Position numbers and translations under genes: made by a program. 64,000 bases of DNA from Actinomycetaceae bacterium. Its GTDB lineage: Bacteria; Actinomycetota; Actinomycetes; Actinomycetales; Actinomycetaceae. The first letter of the stretch is position 1. Every line of letters begins with the position of its first letter. The notes beneath the pieces were generated by a model that did not search any database, was not told where the DNA came from, and was given only the letters and a program-made list of their open reading frames with translations. Positions 37,054-44,613 of this stretch are shown here, piece by piece. The DNA is taken from contig JAUNVP010000004.1 in NCBI GenBank assembly GCA_030537615.1, forward strand, positions 1 through 64,000, given 5' to 3'.

Positions 37054-37397
37054 TAGCAGCATCCAAACTGGTCGAAAGGCGAACGCTCGAGACCGGCTCG
37101 CACATGCCATTCGTGAACGTCATCGAGTAACAATGGCCACAGCTCCGCCGTCTCGTATGCCATCGGATTGGGCAAGCCGAGGGCTTCACCGAGCACCACG
37201 AGCATGAAGAAATCGTCCTCATCGCGAGCGGCACGCGCCATGGTTCGCCGGTACGGGGCGTGGTAAAACTCCGACAGGTCGGATGACAGCGTGCGTAGAA
37301 GTTCCCGCCACCGTGACCACCGTGATTGCGGAGATGCCGAACCCCGCCCGTGACCGGACAAGTCACGGGCGGGGTCGGGCTGGCAGGAGAAGATCAC
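37053..37397 (-). CDS. cory-CC-star protein
   Basis: This small protein has the conserved core YHAPYRRTMARAARDEDDFF, HEWHVR and the two terminal cysteines (FGCC then stop) that give the cory-CC-star family its name. The family occurs next to ArsA-type ATPases in actinobacteria; its function is unknown. I report the GTG at 37397 that overlaps the CstA stop codon, but a 14-bp hairpin covers codons 8-19, and conserved sequence only begins around residue 31, so the true start may be a rare codon downstream. The terminal CC could bind metal or be modified. Confidence 0.7.
   Translation of the reverse strand: MIFSCQPDPARDLSGHGRGSASPQSRWSRWRELLRTLSSDLSEFYHAPYRRTMARAARDEDDFFMLVVLGEALGLPNPMAYETAELWPLLLDDVHEWHVRAGLERSPFDQFGCC
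37341..37375 (-). terminator. Hairpin downstream of cstA
   Basis: A perfect 14-bp inverted repeat, ACCCCGCCCGTGAC (37341-37354) and its complement (37362-37375) around a 7-nt loop, lies 19 bases after the cstA stop on the complement strand. It may terminate or attenuate transcription between cstA and the cory-CC-star/ArsA pair. Confidence 0.65.
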
Positions 37398-39082
37398 GCG
37401 TCGATATCTGCCATCATCTCTTCCGACTCGTTCGGCGACTTCTTCGCCGCGATCATCGAGCGGATAGATTCAATGCTGACGAAGACCGCCGCAATGAGAA
37501 TGATGATGTCCATACCGAGTAAGAGCCAGTTGCCATCCTCGTAGAACGTCCCCATCTGGACGATGAGGGCATACAGCGCCACAGTGAGGATAAAAGCGAA
37601 TGGAATAATCGCTGACACTGCGATTCGTCCAAGGCGAAGCAGAATAACCGCAACAATGGACAGCGATAGCGCCGCCATGAGTTGGTTCGTGGTACCGAAC
37701 AGTGGCCAAATAATCATGCCGCCCGAACCGTCACCGCCAGCGGAGAAGGCCAATCCGAGACAAACGGCAAGGACCACGCCGGTTGCCGCCGCAGGATTGA
37801 GCTTGATTCCCCACATTTCACCAACCTCTTGCACGACAAAACGTTGCAAACGTACACCCGTATCCATCGTCGTCGCGGCGAAGAGAACGGCCATGGTTGC
37901 CAGAACCGTTGCTGACAGGGAGTGCGGAATGTGGAGAGCACCCTCAAGGATTGCTCCGCCGCCATTGACGAATGCACCAACGCCGCCTTCACCGAATGCG
38001 GCGTAGATTTCTTTCCAGTCGGCAAGAGATTTGAATCCAGCCGTGGTCGCGAGAATAGCGCCGAGCGACAGGAGACCTTCACCTACGGCTCCGAAGTAGC
38101 CGACGAAACGCGCGTGTGGCTCCTTATCGAGTTGCTTCGACGACGTTCCCGACGCGACCATTCCGTGGAAGCCGGATACGGCACCACAGGCGATAGTAAC
38201 GAATAAGAGAGGAACGATGGACGGCGTATCAGCAGGAACATCACTGTTAATCGCCGGCGCAACGATGGTTGGGCGCGAGATGAGAACAGACAGGTAGAGC
38301 AGTCCAAGTCCGATAAAGAGCTGGAGACCGTTAATGTAGTCGCGCGGCTGAAGAAGTACCCACACCGGCAACATCGAAGCGAGGCCGGCATAGAGGAACA
38401 GAACGACGATCCAGAAGGTCTTGGATCCCATTCCCATGATTGTGTCCGGCAGAACAACCGGGTACATGTCGCCGAGAATGATGAGGCTGTACAGGGCCAC
38501 CACACCAACAATAGAGACTGTTGGAAGATTCCAGTTGAGGCGGTAGATTGCCTGGCCGACGAGAACGGCGACGACAAGCGCACCCCACGTTGGAATGACG
38601 GCGGAGGGCGTGGAGGTAAGCAGATTAGCGATGACAACGGCGAACGCCGAGTTCACCATGAGAAGAACGAGGAAGATCACGACAAGGAATAGGCCACGAC
38701 CGCGGGCGCCGATGTATTTGTCCGATAGCGAACCGATTGATTTGCCCTTGTGTCGTACGGATGCCCAGAGTACCCCGAGGTCGTGCATTCCGGCGAAGAA
38801 TACAGTGCCGAGCGTGACCCAGAGAAAGGCGGGGAGCCATCCCCAGATCACCGCAATAGCAGGGCCAACGATCGGCGCTGCGCCAGCCACCGAGGTGAAA
38901 TGGTGCCCCCATAGAACCAGGGGCTTGGTTGGAACGTAGTCGACACCATCTTTCATCGAGTGGGCCGGGGTTTCGAAGCTGTCGTCGAGCTGAAGTACCT
39001 TAGTTGATACCCACTTCGAGTAGAAGAAGTAGCCGAGGAGCATCATCCCGATGCCAAGAATGGCGAGAATTAGTGAGTTCAA
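37394..39082 (-). CDS. cstA: Carbon starvation family transporter (CstA/BtsT-like)
   Basis: This 562-residue protein has about sixteen spans and the family sequence SGTSSKQLDKEPHARFVGYFG, together with WGWLPAFLWVTLGTVFFAGM and HDLGVLWAS. The length matches the shorter Gram-positive CstA group (E. coli CstA has 701). Members import pyruvate or peptides during starvation or nutrient shift. The usual small YbdD/YjiX partner is not present; the cory-CC-star and ArsA-like genes follow instead. The substrate cannot be told from sequence. Confidence 0.9.
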   Translation of the reverse strand: MNSLILAILGIGMMLLGYFFYSKWVSTKVLQLDDSFETPAHSMKDGVDYVPTKPLVLWGHHFTSVAGAAPIVGPAIAVIWGWLPAFLWVTLGTVFFAGMHDLGVLWASVRHKGKSIGSLSDKYIGARGRGLFLVVIFLVLLMVNSAFAVVIANLLTSTPSAVIPTWGALVVAVLVGQAIYRLNWNLPTVSIVGVVALYSLIILGDMYPVVLPDTIMGMGSKTFWIVVLFLYAGLASMLPVWVLLQPRDYINGLQLFIGLGLLYLSVLISRPTIVAPAINSDVPADTPSIVPLLFVTIACGAVSGFHGMVASGTSSKQLDKEPHARFVGYFGAVGEGLLSLGAILATTAGFKSLADWKEIYAAFGEGGVGAFVNGGGAILEGALHIPHSLSATVLATMAVLFAATTMDTGVRLQRFVVQEVGEMWGIKLNPAAATGVVLAVCLGLAFSAGGDGSGGMIIWPLFGTTNQLMAALSLSIVAVILLRLGRIAVSAIIPFAFILTVALYALIVQMGTFYEDGNWLLLGMDIIILIAAVFVSIESIRSMIAAKKSPNESEEMMADIDA

Positions 39083-39154
39083 AGGGGTTTCCCTTCAGTC
39101 ATGCTCTTGGATGCGGGGAGGTATTTCCCCGCGTCAGAGCCGGTCTACATTGAC

Positions 39155-39230
39155 AGGTGAACTCAATGTACCCTAGGAATTCGGGTATCGCGCGCGCAAA
39201 ACTCCAGCGTCTCATCAGATGAGTTCACCT
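39155..39230. promoter_or_regulatory. Widely spaced 11-bp inverted repeat upstream of cstA
   Basis: AGGTGAACTCA at 39155-39165 is repeated as its exact complement TGAGTTCACCT at 39220-39230, with 54 bp between. It lies 73-148 bp upstream of cstA. Two operators for one dimeric regulator with looping, or a transcript hairpin, are possible readings. Confidence 0.5.
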
Positions 39231-39255
39231 CTGACATCAAGTCATTTCTAAAAGG

Positions 39256-39274
39256 TTAGGTTTACCTTACTAAA
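39256..39274. promoter_or_regulatory. Possible DtxR/IdeR box upstream of cstA
   Basis: TTAGGTTTACCTTACTAAA matches the DtxR consensus at 15 of 19 positions by hand count, with a strong left half-site and a weak right half. It sits 174 bp from cstA, further than usual, and downstream of the opposing defence gene, so it may be a relic. Confidence 0.35.
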
Positions 39275-39323
39275 ACTGGGGGATTTGAAACAAGTTCCCA
39301 CGCACAGCACAGATCGGTATCTA

Positions 39324-39956
39324 CTACGACCTGTCCACAAGACTGTCAAGAAACTCGATGAACCGAGGAAGCTGGGAACACCTGCTAGTAGGCCACACCT
39401 TATCCTCCGCCATGGCGTCGGGATGAACGCGAGCATGTTGGAGCGCCGCATCAGTTTTCTCTACTAATCCTGTGGGTAGTTTACCTTTCTGATACTGCCC
39501 ACTTAGCTGCTCCTCAAGGTGGCGACGAGCGTCTCTCGCATTATTCGGTTTCCTTTTGTCCGTGTAGTGCAAAACGAACCAGTACTCGATACACGGATAG
39601 GAGACCGCACTCCGATGACATTCCCTTGAGCGAACCCAACTCTCAAGCTCACGCTTGTGAATCGTATTCTCGTCATAGTCGCAGATAATCCAAATCGATA
39701 CCGGGCCGGTCTTTACAGAAGATCTACAATTATACTGTTTCGCTTGATGAACCAGGTTTTTGAGTGAGGCATTACCTGACTTACCTGGGGTCTTCAATAC
39801 TATACGACCGTCATATCGTTCTGAAGCAAGTGCTTTAACATATGCCCGTTCAGTATCGCCTTCAGCAATGACCAGCACGAACGGCTTTACTATCGCATGC
39901 CGTTTTCGACTTCCACGTTTAGATCGAGTTTTACTTCTAGTACGTCTTTTGCTCAT
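39324..39956 (-). CDS. RloB-like protein of an AbiL-type defence pair
   Basis: A 210-residue protein with a very basic N-terminus (KRRTRSKTRSKRGSRKR) followed by VIAEGDTERAYVKAL and WIICDYDEN, which look like the Glu and Asp-x-Asp motifs of a TOPRIM-type nuclease domain, as in RloB proteins. Its start codon directly follows the stop of the ATPase gene (TAGATG), so it is cotranslated. AbiL of lactococci pairs an AAA ATPase with an RloB-like protein, and this pair fits that scheme. Phage defence is expected but untested. Confidence 0.65.
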   Translation of the reverse strand: MSKRRTRSKTRSKRGSRKRHAIVKPFVLVIAEGDTERAYVKALASERYDGRIVLKTPGKSGNASLKNLVHQAKQYNCRSSVKTGPVSIWIICDYDENTIHKRELESWVRSRECHRSAVSYPCIEYWFVLHYTDKRKPNNARDARRHLEEQLSGQYQKGKLPTGLVEKTDAALQHARVHPDAMAEDKVWPTSRCSQLPRFIEFLDSLVDRS

Positions 39957-41327
39957 CTACACCTCCCGCGGAACTCCATCAATACGGCCCGAGGTGTAAA
40001 TTCTGAGCAAATCAGCCCCTTCACGCACTCCCTGATCGGCGTAGTCTGACACCCGCGCCATCGAAGATTTGCCAGTCTTGTCTTTTGTCACTAACCAAAT
40101 TTCGTCCCTCCTCAGAAGATCAGCAGCCATCAATTGCACTTCATGCGTCGTAATAATCAGCTGTACGCGACTATCGGCCGTGCAAGAATCAAGAAGTCCA
40201 GCAAGGATTGACCCGGTGAGATTCGGATGGAGGGAATTCTCGAGCTCATCGATAACAAATACCGAATTCGAATCTTTTGCTACAAAATCCAACAGAATTG
40301 GCAGAAGATTGACAAAGCGAATGGTGCCGTCAGATTCTCTCGATAGGGGCAAGCTAAAGCTTCCCTCCGCGCCTTGGTTATGGACCGCCACCACCGTTTC
40401 CACAACTAGTTCACCCGAACTATCCGCCGAAACAAGAAGACCGGCTGCCGGCTCATGAATAAGAATGGTGCGGTTACCATTTCGCACCTCATCAAGCGCA
40501 CTTTCTGGCAGAGAGCCAAGAATCTCTTGCGGATCAATCGCCCATGTAGGTTCTGTCCGCAATTCTGAAATTCCGGTGTCTGCAGTGCTCAAATGTTCGT
40601 TGATGGCATCACGAAACACGTCATCCTTTGATAGGCGATAAGGCAGGGGAATGTAGAGGCTCTGCGGCCGGACAATAATTAGTTGCTTTGCAAACCAGTC
40701 AAATGCATTTTGAATAGTTGCTCCAGCAGGAGCCGTATCTCCAACCACGCGAGCCAACGACGAGAGAAACACCTCTTTTTCGCCAATAATCTCACTTAAA
40801 GCAACCGCTTTCTTACTCTCAGCGAGATCATCAAACAACTCAACCCGATTGCCATCGCGTTCAAATAGGTACACCTCATCTCGCGTTCTCACACGAGTCA
40901 GGCTTTCCCTATGCACACAGCTACGGTCGGCGGCCAGTCGGTAGACCAAGTTCCACTCATCGTGCCCACGTTCAGCATCATAGGCGGAAGGCCGAGACAC
41001 CACAAAACTGATTTCAAACTCGGTCGGCGATTGACGCCCATACAATTCATGCGGCCTGACCGGCAGTGGCTCCTTAGGGTTCCTCGTTTCCACAAGTATC
41101 GATCTGAGCACCTCTAAAGCATCAATGAGCGTAGATTTACCGGACGCATTCGCACCGTAGATTGCGCTCACCGGCAACAAACGCTGCCGCCCCACATGCG
41201 GTAGGCGTTCGCCATGAATACGCTCACGGGTTGCTTCCATCGTAAATACATGGAAACCTTCGCCAGTTTCGTCAAGCTCATCTTCCGCAAAGCAACCGAA
41301 ATTTTTGAACGCAAAATACTTCAGCAT
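39957..41327 (-). CDS. AAA-family ATPase of an AbiL-like/RloA-like defence pair
   Basis: A 456-residue ATPase of the OLD/AAA_15-like group. Walker A is GANASGKST at residues 58-66 and Walker B is VIDELENSLHPNLT near residue 365; between them is a long helical arm region. Such proteins act with a nuclease or nuclease-like partner in phage and plasmid defence. The start is taken as MLKYFAFKNF (41327). It precedes the RloB-like gene without a gap. Composition is somewhat lower in G+C than the adjacent metabolic genes, suggesting gain by transfer. Confidence 0.7.
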   Translation of the reverse strand: MLKYFAFKNFGCFAEDELDETGEGFHVFTMEATRERIHGERLPHVGRQRLLPVSAIYGANASGKSTLIDALEVLRSILVETRNPKEPLPVRPHELYGRQSPTEFEISFVVSRPSAYDAERGHDEWNLVYRLAADRSCVHRESLTRVRTRDEVYLFERDGNRVELFDDLAESKKAVALSEIIGEKEVFLSSLARVVGDTAPAGATIQNAFDWFAKQLIIVRPQSLYIPLPYRLSKDDVFRDAINEHLSTADTGISELRTEPTWAIDPQEILGSLPESALDEVRNGNRTILIHEPAAGLLVSADSSGELVVETVVAVHNQGAEGSFSLPLSRESDGTIRFVNLLPILLDFVAKDSNSVFVIDELENSLHPNLTGSILAGLLDSCTADSRVQLIITTHEVQLMAADLLRRDEIWLVTKDKTGKSSMARVSDYADQGVREGADLLRIYTSGRIDGVPREV

Positions 41328-41493
41328 GAGATAACCCTGGATTCGACGAATACATTCATTCACAAAAGATGCAGAATACCTGCATCAAACGTAGCACAAC
41401 ATAAGGGTTTACCGCAACGTTTTCCACCATCACCCCTCCCTCAAACCCACAACGTTTGCTTTCCCCAAAGACCTCGTGTACGGTCATCTCCGT

Positions 41494-41509
41494 ATACCCC
41501 CCGGGGTAT
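41494..41509 (+). promoter_or_regulatory. CsoR/CstR-type operator
   Basis: ATACCCCCCGGGGTAT has seven-base perfect arms around a central CC, which resembles the operators of the CsoR/CstR repressor family (CsoR senses Cu(I); CstR senses persulfides). It lies 28 bp before the start codon of the SLAC1/TehA-like gene, where it would sit on the promoter. The sulfur context favours a CstR-type regulator. No such regulator gene is visible in the window. Confidence 0.6.
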
Positions 41510-41537
41510 TTAAGACGACTAGTTAATGAGGTGTCTA

Positions 41538-42785
41538 ATGATTCGTCATATGCGGGAGAAATACTCTCCGCTCTACTTCCTTGCCGCTCTCGGCTTTGGC
41601 GGAATGTCGGTGCTCTTCTTCATGAACCTCATGCACTTGACGCCCCACCCGGCCAGCCCCATGCCAACCTACGAGTCAATCCAAGCCGCTTGGGCTACCG
41701 GAGAAGCAGGCTACCGCGCCGCCATTATTCTCGGGTACTCCGGCTTCTTCCTCTTCTTCCTCGCCCACCTGTATTTGCTGGCGTGGAATATCCGCGAGTT
41801 CCGCGAGTGGAAAACCACCGATTCCTACCGTGCCACGCTGAACTCAAACGCAGAAGTCACACTCCTAGCGGTCCCACTGACTCTCGGGATGACCGTCAAC
41901 GGCCTGTTCATCGCCGGTATGATTTCCGTGCCTGGACTATGGCCCAATATTGAGTACCTCATGCCTTTCGCCCTCATCATGTACGGTGCCGTTGGTGTAC
42001 TCGCCCTCATCTATGTGGGACGCTACCTCAACCGCGTCATGCACGAGGGCTTTGACTTCAAAGCGAACGGCGGACTCAACCAACTGCTCTCCTCCTTCGC
42101 CTTCGCCATGGTAGCCGTCGGACTGGCCGCACCGGCAGCAATGAGTTCAACGACGGTGACGGTTGTTCTTGCCTTTGGACTGTCGGTGTTCTTTGCCGTG
42201 ATCTCGGTGCTACTGTTCTCGGTTTTCTTGCCGCTCGGTGTCATGTCGATGCTCCGCTACGGACTCTCGCTCGCCAACTCGGCGACGCTGTGGCTGTCGG
42301 TTCCGATTATCACCCTGTGGTCGATTACGACCCTGCGCCTCCACCACGGCATTTCGACACTCGGCGAGCTCACGCCCAATCCTGAACCTGTACTGTCCAA
42401 CCCCATCGTGTTCTTCGTATTCCTCACGACGATGGTCGTTGCGCAACTCGTGTTTCTTTTCCTCGGGCATCTGGCGATGCGCTCCAACGGTTACTACCGC
42501 CGTTTCGTGTTCTCCAAACAAGAGCTCTCGCCGGCGGCATTCACTCTGGTATGCCCAGGTGTCGCTCTCGGTGTGCTCGCCTTCTTCACACTCAACGTTG
42601 GCCTCGTTAAGAGCGCAATCTTCCCTGTCGGATCGATCGGTTTCGTCATCGTATTGGCTGGCGCTTACGCCGTTCAGATCGCGACTCTCGTGCTCATGGG
42701 CGCGCTGGTGCGCAACCAGTTGATGCGTGAAGTGAGCTCGCCTCATGCCACTACCGGGATGAAACAGCCCGCGATGGCTCGTTAA
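41538..42785 (+). CDS. SLAC1/TehA-like ten-span membrane protein, possibly TsoY family
   Basis: The 415-residue integral protein has about ten spans with repeated hydrophobic blocks and short polar loops (HGISTLGELTPNPEP). I recall the name TsoY for a (seleno)protein family of this type linked to sulfur metabolism, and the match is tentative. The start at 41538 is chosen because GAGG lies six bases before that ATG; an earlier ATG at 41526 is possible. A CsoR/CstR-type operator stands upstream, so expression is probably induced by sulfide, persulfide or copper. Anion or sulfur-oxyanion transport is inferred only. Confidence 0.45.
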   Translation: MIRHMREKYSPLYFLAALGFGGMSVLFFMNLMHLTPHPASPMPTYESIQAAWATGEAGYRAAIILGYSGFFLFFLAHLYLLAWNIREFREWKTTDSYRATLNSNAEVTLLAVPLTLGMTVNGLFIAGMISVPGLWPNIEYLMPFALIMYGAVGVLALIYVGRYLNRVMHEGFDFKANGGLNQLLSSFAFAMVAVGLAAPAAMSSTTVTVVLAFGLSVFFAVISVLLFSVFLPLGVMSMLRYGLSLANSATLWLSVPIITLWSITTLRLHHGISTLGELTPNPEPVLSNPIVFFVFLTTMVVAQLVFLFLGHLAMRSNGYYRRFVFSKQELSPAAFTLVCPGVALGVLAFFTLNVGLVKSAIFPVGSIGFVIVLAGAYAVQIATLVLMGALVRNQLMREVSSPHATTGMKQPAMAR

Positions 42786-42796
42786 GTTCCCTTACT

Positions 42797-43759
42797 TCAC
42801 TGGCCTCCGCCGTTGGACTCCTCAGCATCCGAGTCATCTGACTTCGGCTCCCTCTTCCAACGCGGAGGCCAGTTCGTTGCCCGAATAACGTATCCGCGCT
42901 CAACCGAATGGCGGAGCAACAGAGCTGCGACCACCAGACACACAATGAGAGCGAGAATCGATCCTTCGATCCCCATCGCCCCTCCAGTCAGGATTTCCGG
43001 ACCGGAAAAGGTGCCGTGAACTATTCCCGGTTCCAGACCTATACCGGATACGGGAGACGACCAGATCCCTCCTTGCACCGCGTTCCAGGCAGCATGAATA
43101 CCAATTGCTAACCACAGACGACGGGTCACCACATACGCCGCGCCGAGGAGCAAACCCGCCTCAATTCCGATGGCGATCGCACCGATGAGGGAGACATTGG
43201 GGTTACCCACATGACCTAAACCGAAGATGAGGGCGCTAATGAACAGTGCCCACCAGGTTCCAATTACTCGCTCGAGCAAGCGCAGAAAAAATCCGCGCGC
43301 AAGAATCTCCTCCATGAAACCGGGGCCAATACCAATCGCCAGAGCGGAAATGAATGCTGGAGTGAGGCCAACCGATTTCACCGTGTACATTCCCAGCACC
43401 CAGAGAATAAGTACGGGGATCGAAACGAGGACAGTGCCGATGAGAAGTCCGAGACCGAGTTCTGGCAACGCACCGCGCAGATCGAACTCGAATGCCCGCC
43501 GTTTTGACAGATATGTGACGATGAGGACGAACCCAAACACCGCGAGGAGCGAACCACCGCACATCGACCCCAGAACCAGTAACTGATTGGTGGACTTCCC
43601 GGCCCAAAATGCATCAATGTCACCGAAGTAGCCGATGCAAAAGTAGGTCACGAATTGACTGATGGCAACCAGAATGCATCCTGCCGAAAACTGGAAAAGA
43701 AGATACGGTTCCCGGCGGGTGAGCGATTGATGGATCTCTCGCGACGTGGTTAAAAACAT
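42797..43759 (-). CDS. CPBP-family intramembrane metalloprotease
   Basis: This 320-residue protein has about nine spans. The CPBP/Abi motifs are MEEILARGFF (the EExxxR glutamates), FGLGHVGNP and HAAWNAVQG, whose Glu and His residues form the metalloprotease site. Members cleave within membranes; in some Gram-positives they act in peptide immunity or processing. It stands alone, converging on the SLAC1/TehA-like gene. The target is unknown. Confidence 0.8.
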   Translation of the reverse strand: MFLTTSREIHQSLTRREPYLLFQFSAGCILVAISQFVTYFCIGYFGDIDAFWAGKSTNQLLVLGSMCGGSLLAVFGFVLIVTYLSKRRAFEFDLRGALPELGLGLLIGTVLVSIPVLILWVLGMYTVKSVGLTPAFISALAIGIGPGFMEEILARGFFLRLLERVIGTWWALFISALIFGLGHVGNPNVSLIGAIAIGIEAGLLLGAAYVVTRRLWLAIGIHAAWNAVQGGIWSSPVSGIGLEPGIVHGTFSGPEILTGGAMGIEGSILALIVCLVVAALLLRHSVERGYVIRATNWPPRWKREPKSDDSDAEESNGGGQ

Positions 43760-43889
43760 AGCCGGATTATACTCCTCGACTCACGGACATAAAGAGCGGT
43801 CATTGTGCTCAGCTACCCGGCACGCAGTTGCCCCGCAAACAGACGTTTACCGCATGCGACCGTCATCGTCGTATCGTGACGTTGTTGCG

Positions 43890-44210
43890 CTAGAAGGTCA
43901 CTGTCTTGTCGGCCCACTCAACCAGTTCGACACAGTCAATCATGGTGGAAATGGGGCACACCTCAGAGCCTTCCATTTTGCGGGACTTCAAGCAGGTACC
44001 GCAGGCGAGGAGCTCACCACCCAACTCAACGTATTCGTGGAGAACTGTCGCGGTGTCGTACTTTTCGTGATGCAGTTCTTCAATTTCAACTGCTGCGCCC
44101 ATCAGGAAAACCTGAACTTCGTGTGCCATCTGCTTAGCAGTTTTAGCAAATCGCATCGCATTCCAGGATTTTTCCGGATCATTTGTTTCGATGATGACTG
44201 CGAGTTTCAT
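43890..44210 (-). CDS. DsrE-family sulfur-relay-like protein
   Basis: A 106-residue soluble protein of the DsrE/DsrF-like class: KLAVIIETNDPEKSWNAMRF, VQVFLMGAAVE and a cysteine region LACGTCLKSRKMEGSEVCP. DsrE-like proteins carry persulfide on a cysteine. The start is ATG 44210, preceded by GGAG. It lies beside moaD, though cotranscription is not certain. With the CstR-type operator nearby, it points to handling of reactive sulfur. Redox or sulfur transfer is inferred from family. Confidence 0.7.
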   Translation of the reverse strand: MKLAVIIETNDPEKSWNAMRFAKTAKQMAHEVQVFLMGAAVEIEELHHEKYDTATVLHEYVELGGELLACGTCLKSRKMEGSEVCPISTMIDCVELVEWADKTVTF

Positions 44211-44271
44211 GGCCGCTCCGATCAAGAAAATAGAGGTGCTCAAATTTTAATCGAAGACGAGCCAAATACAC

Positions 44272-44529
44272 TTATCCTCCAGCAAATGGAGGCATGACAT
44301 CAAGACGCGCGACGCTCTTCAGCGACGATGACGGCTCGACGCGCTGACCGTCCGCGAGAAAACTACAGATTTCCAAAACTTCCGCAAAAGGGGTTCCCCC
44401 AGCAGTTTGTCCCTGATGGCGTTCAATCAGTTCATCAATCAGCTCTCCGAGGGTCGCCGGTGGCTGCTGAATCTCCTCGCACGCCACCCCGGCAGCGGCA
44501 CGTGCGGCAGCATAAAAGTGAACGTCCAT
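44272..44529 (-). CDS. moaD: Molybdopterin synthase small subunit MoaD
   Basis: This 85-residue ubiquitin-fold protein ends in the diglycine (PPFAGG) that becomes a thiocarboxylate for sulfur transfer into molybdopterin. The start is preceded by AGGAGG. It partners with MoaE (46360-46803) and is charged by the MoeB-type protein (46800-47525). It is divergent from moeA, sharing an 84-bp intergenic region. It is short and typical of MoaD (about 80 residues). Confidence 0.9.
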   Translation of the reverse strand: MDVHFYAAARAAAGVACEEIQQPPATLGELIDELIERHQGQTAGGTPFAEVLEICSFLADGQRVEPSSSLKSVARLDVMPPFAGG

Positions 44530-44553
44530 GACACCTCCTGTCGTGACAAACCT

Positions 44554-44575
44554 ATTCGCAATTGCTTACGAATGC
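44554..44575. promoter_or_regulatory. Possible operator between moaD and moeA
   Basis: ATTCG at 44554-44558 is matched by CGAAT at 44569-44573, a small inverted repeat in the divergent promoter region. The complement of 44565-44575 reads GCATTCGTAAG, differing at one base from GCATTCGTTAG at 52575-52585, upstream of the cytochrome-molybdenum operon. A shared regulator is possible; the motif is short. Confidence 0.4.
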
Positions 44576-44613
44576 TAGCCTAAGTATCTAAGCACAATTG
44601 AATGGAGATCACT

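Noticed and set aside
43890-44210. Selenocysteine (UGA) in the DsrE-like or SLAC1/TehA-like protein
   Set aside because: Related families include selenoproteins, but both frames here are complete with ordinary Cys codons and normal stops.
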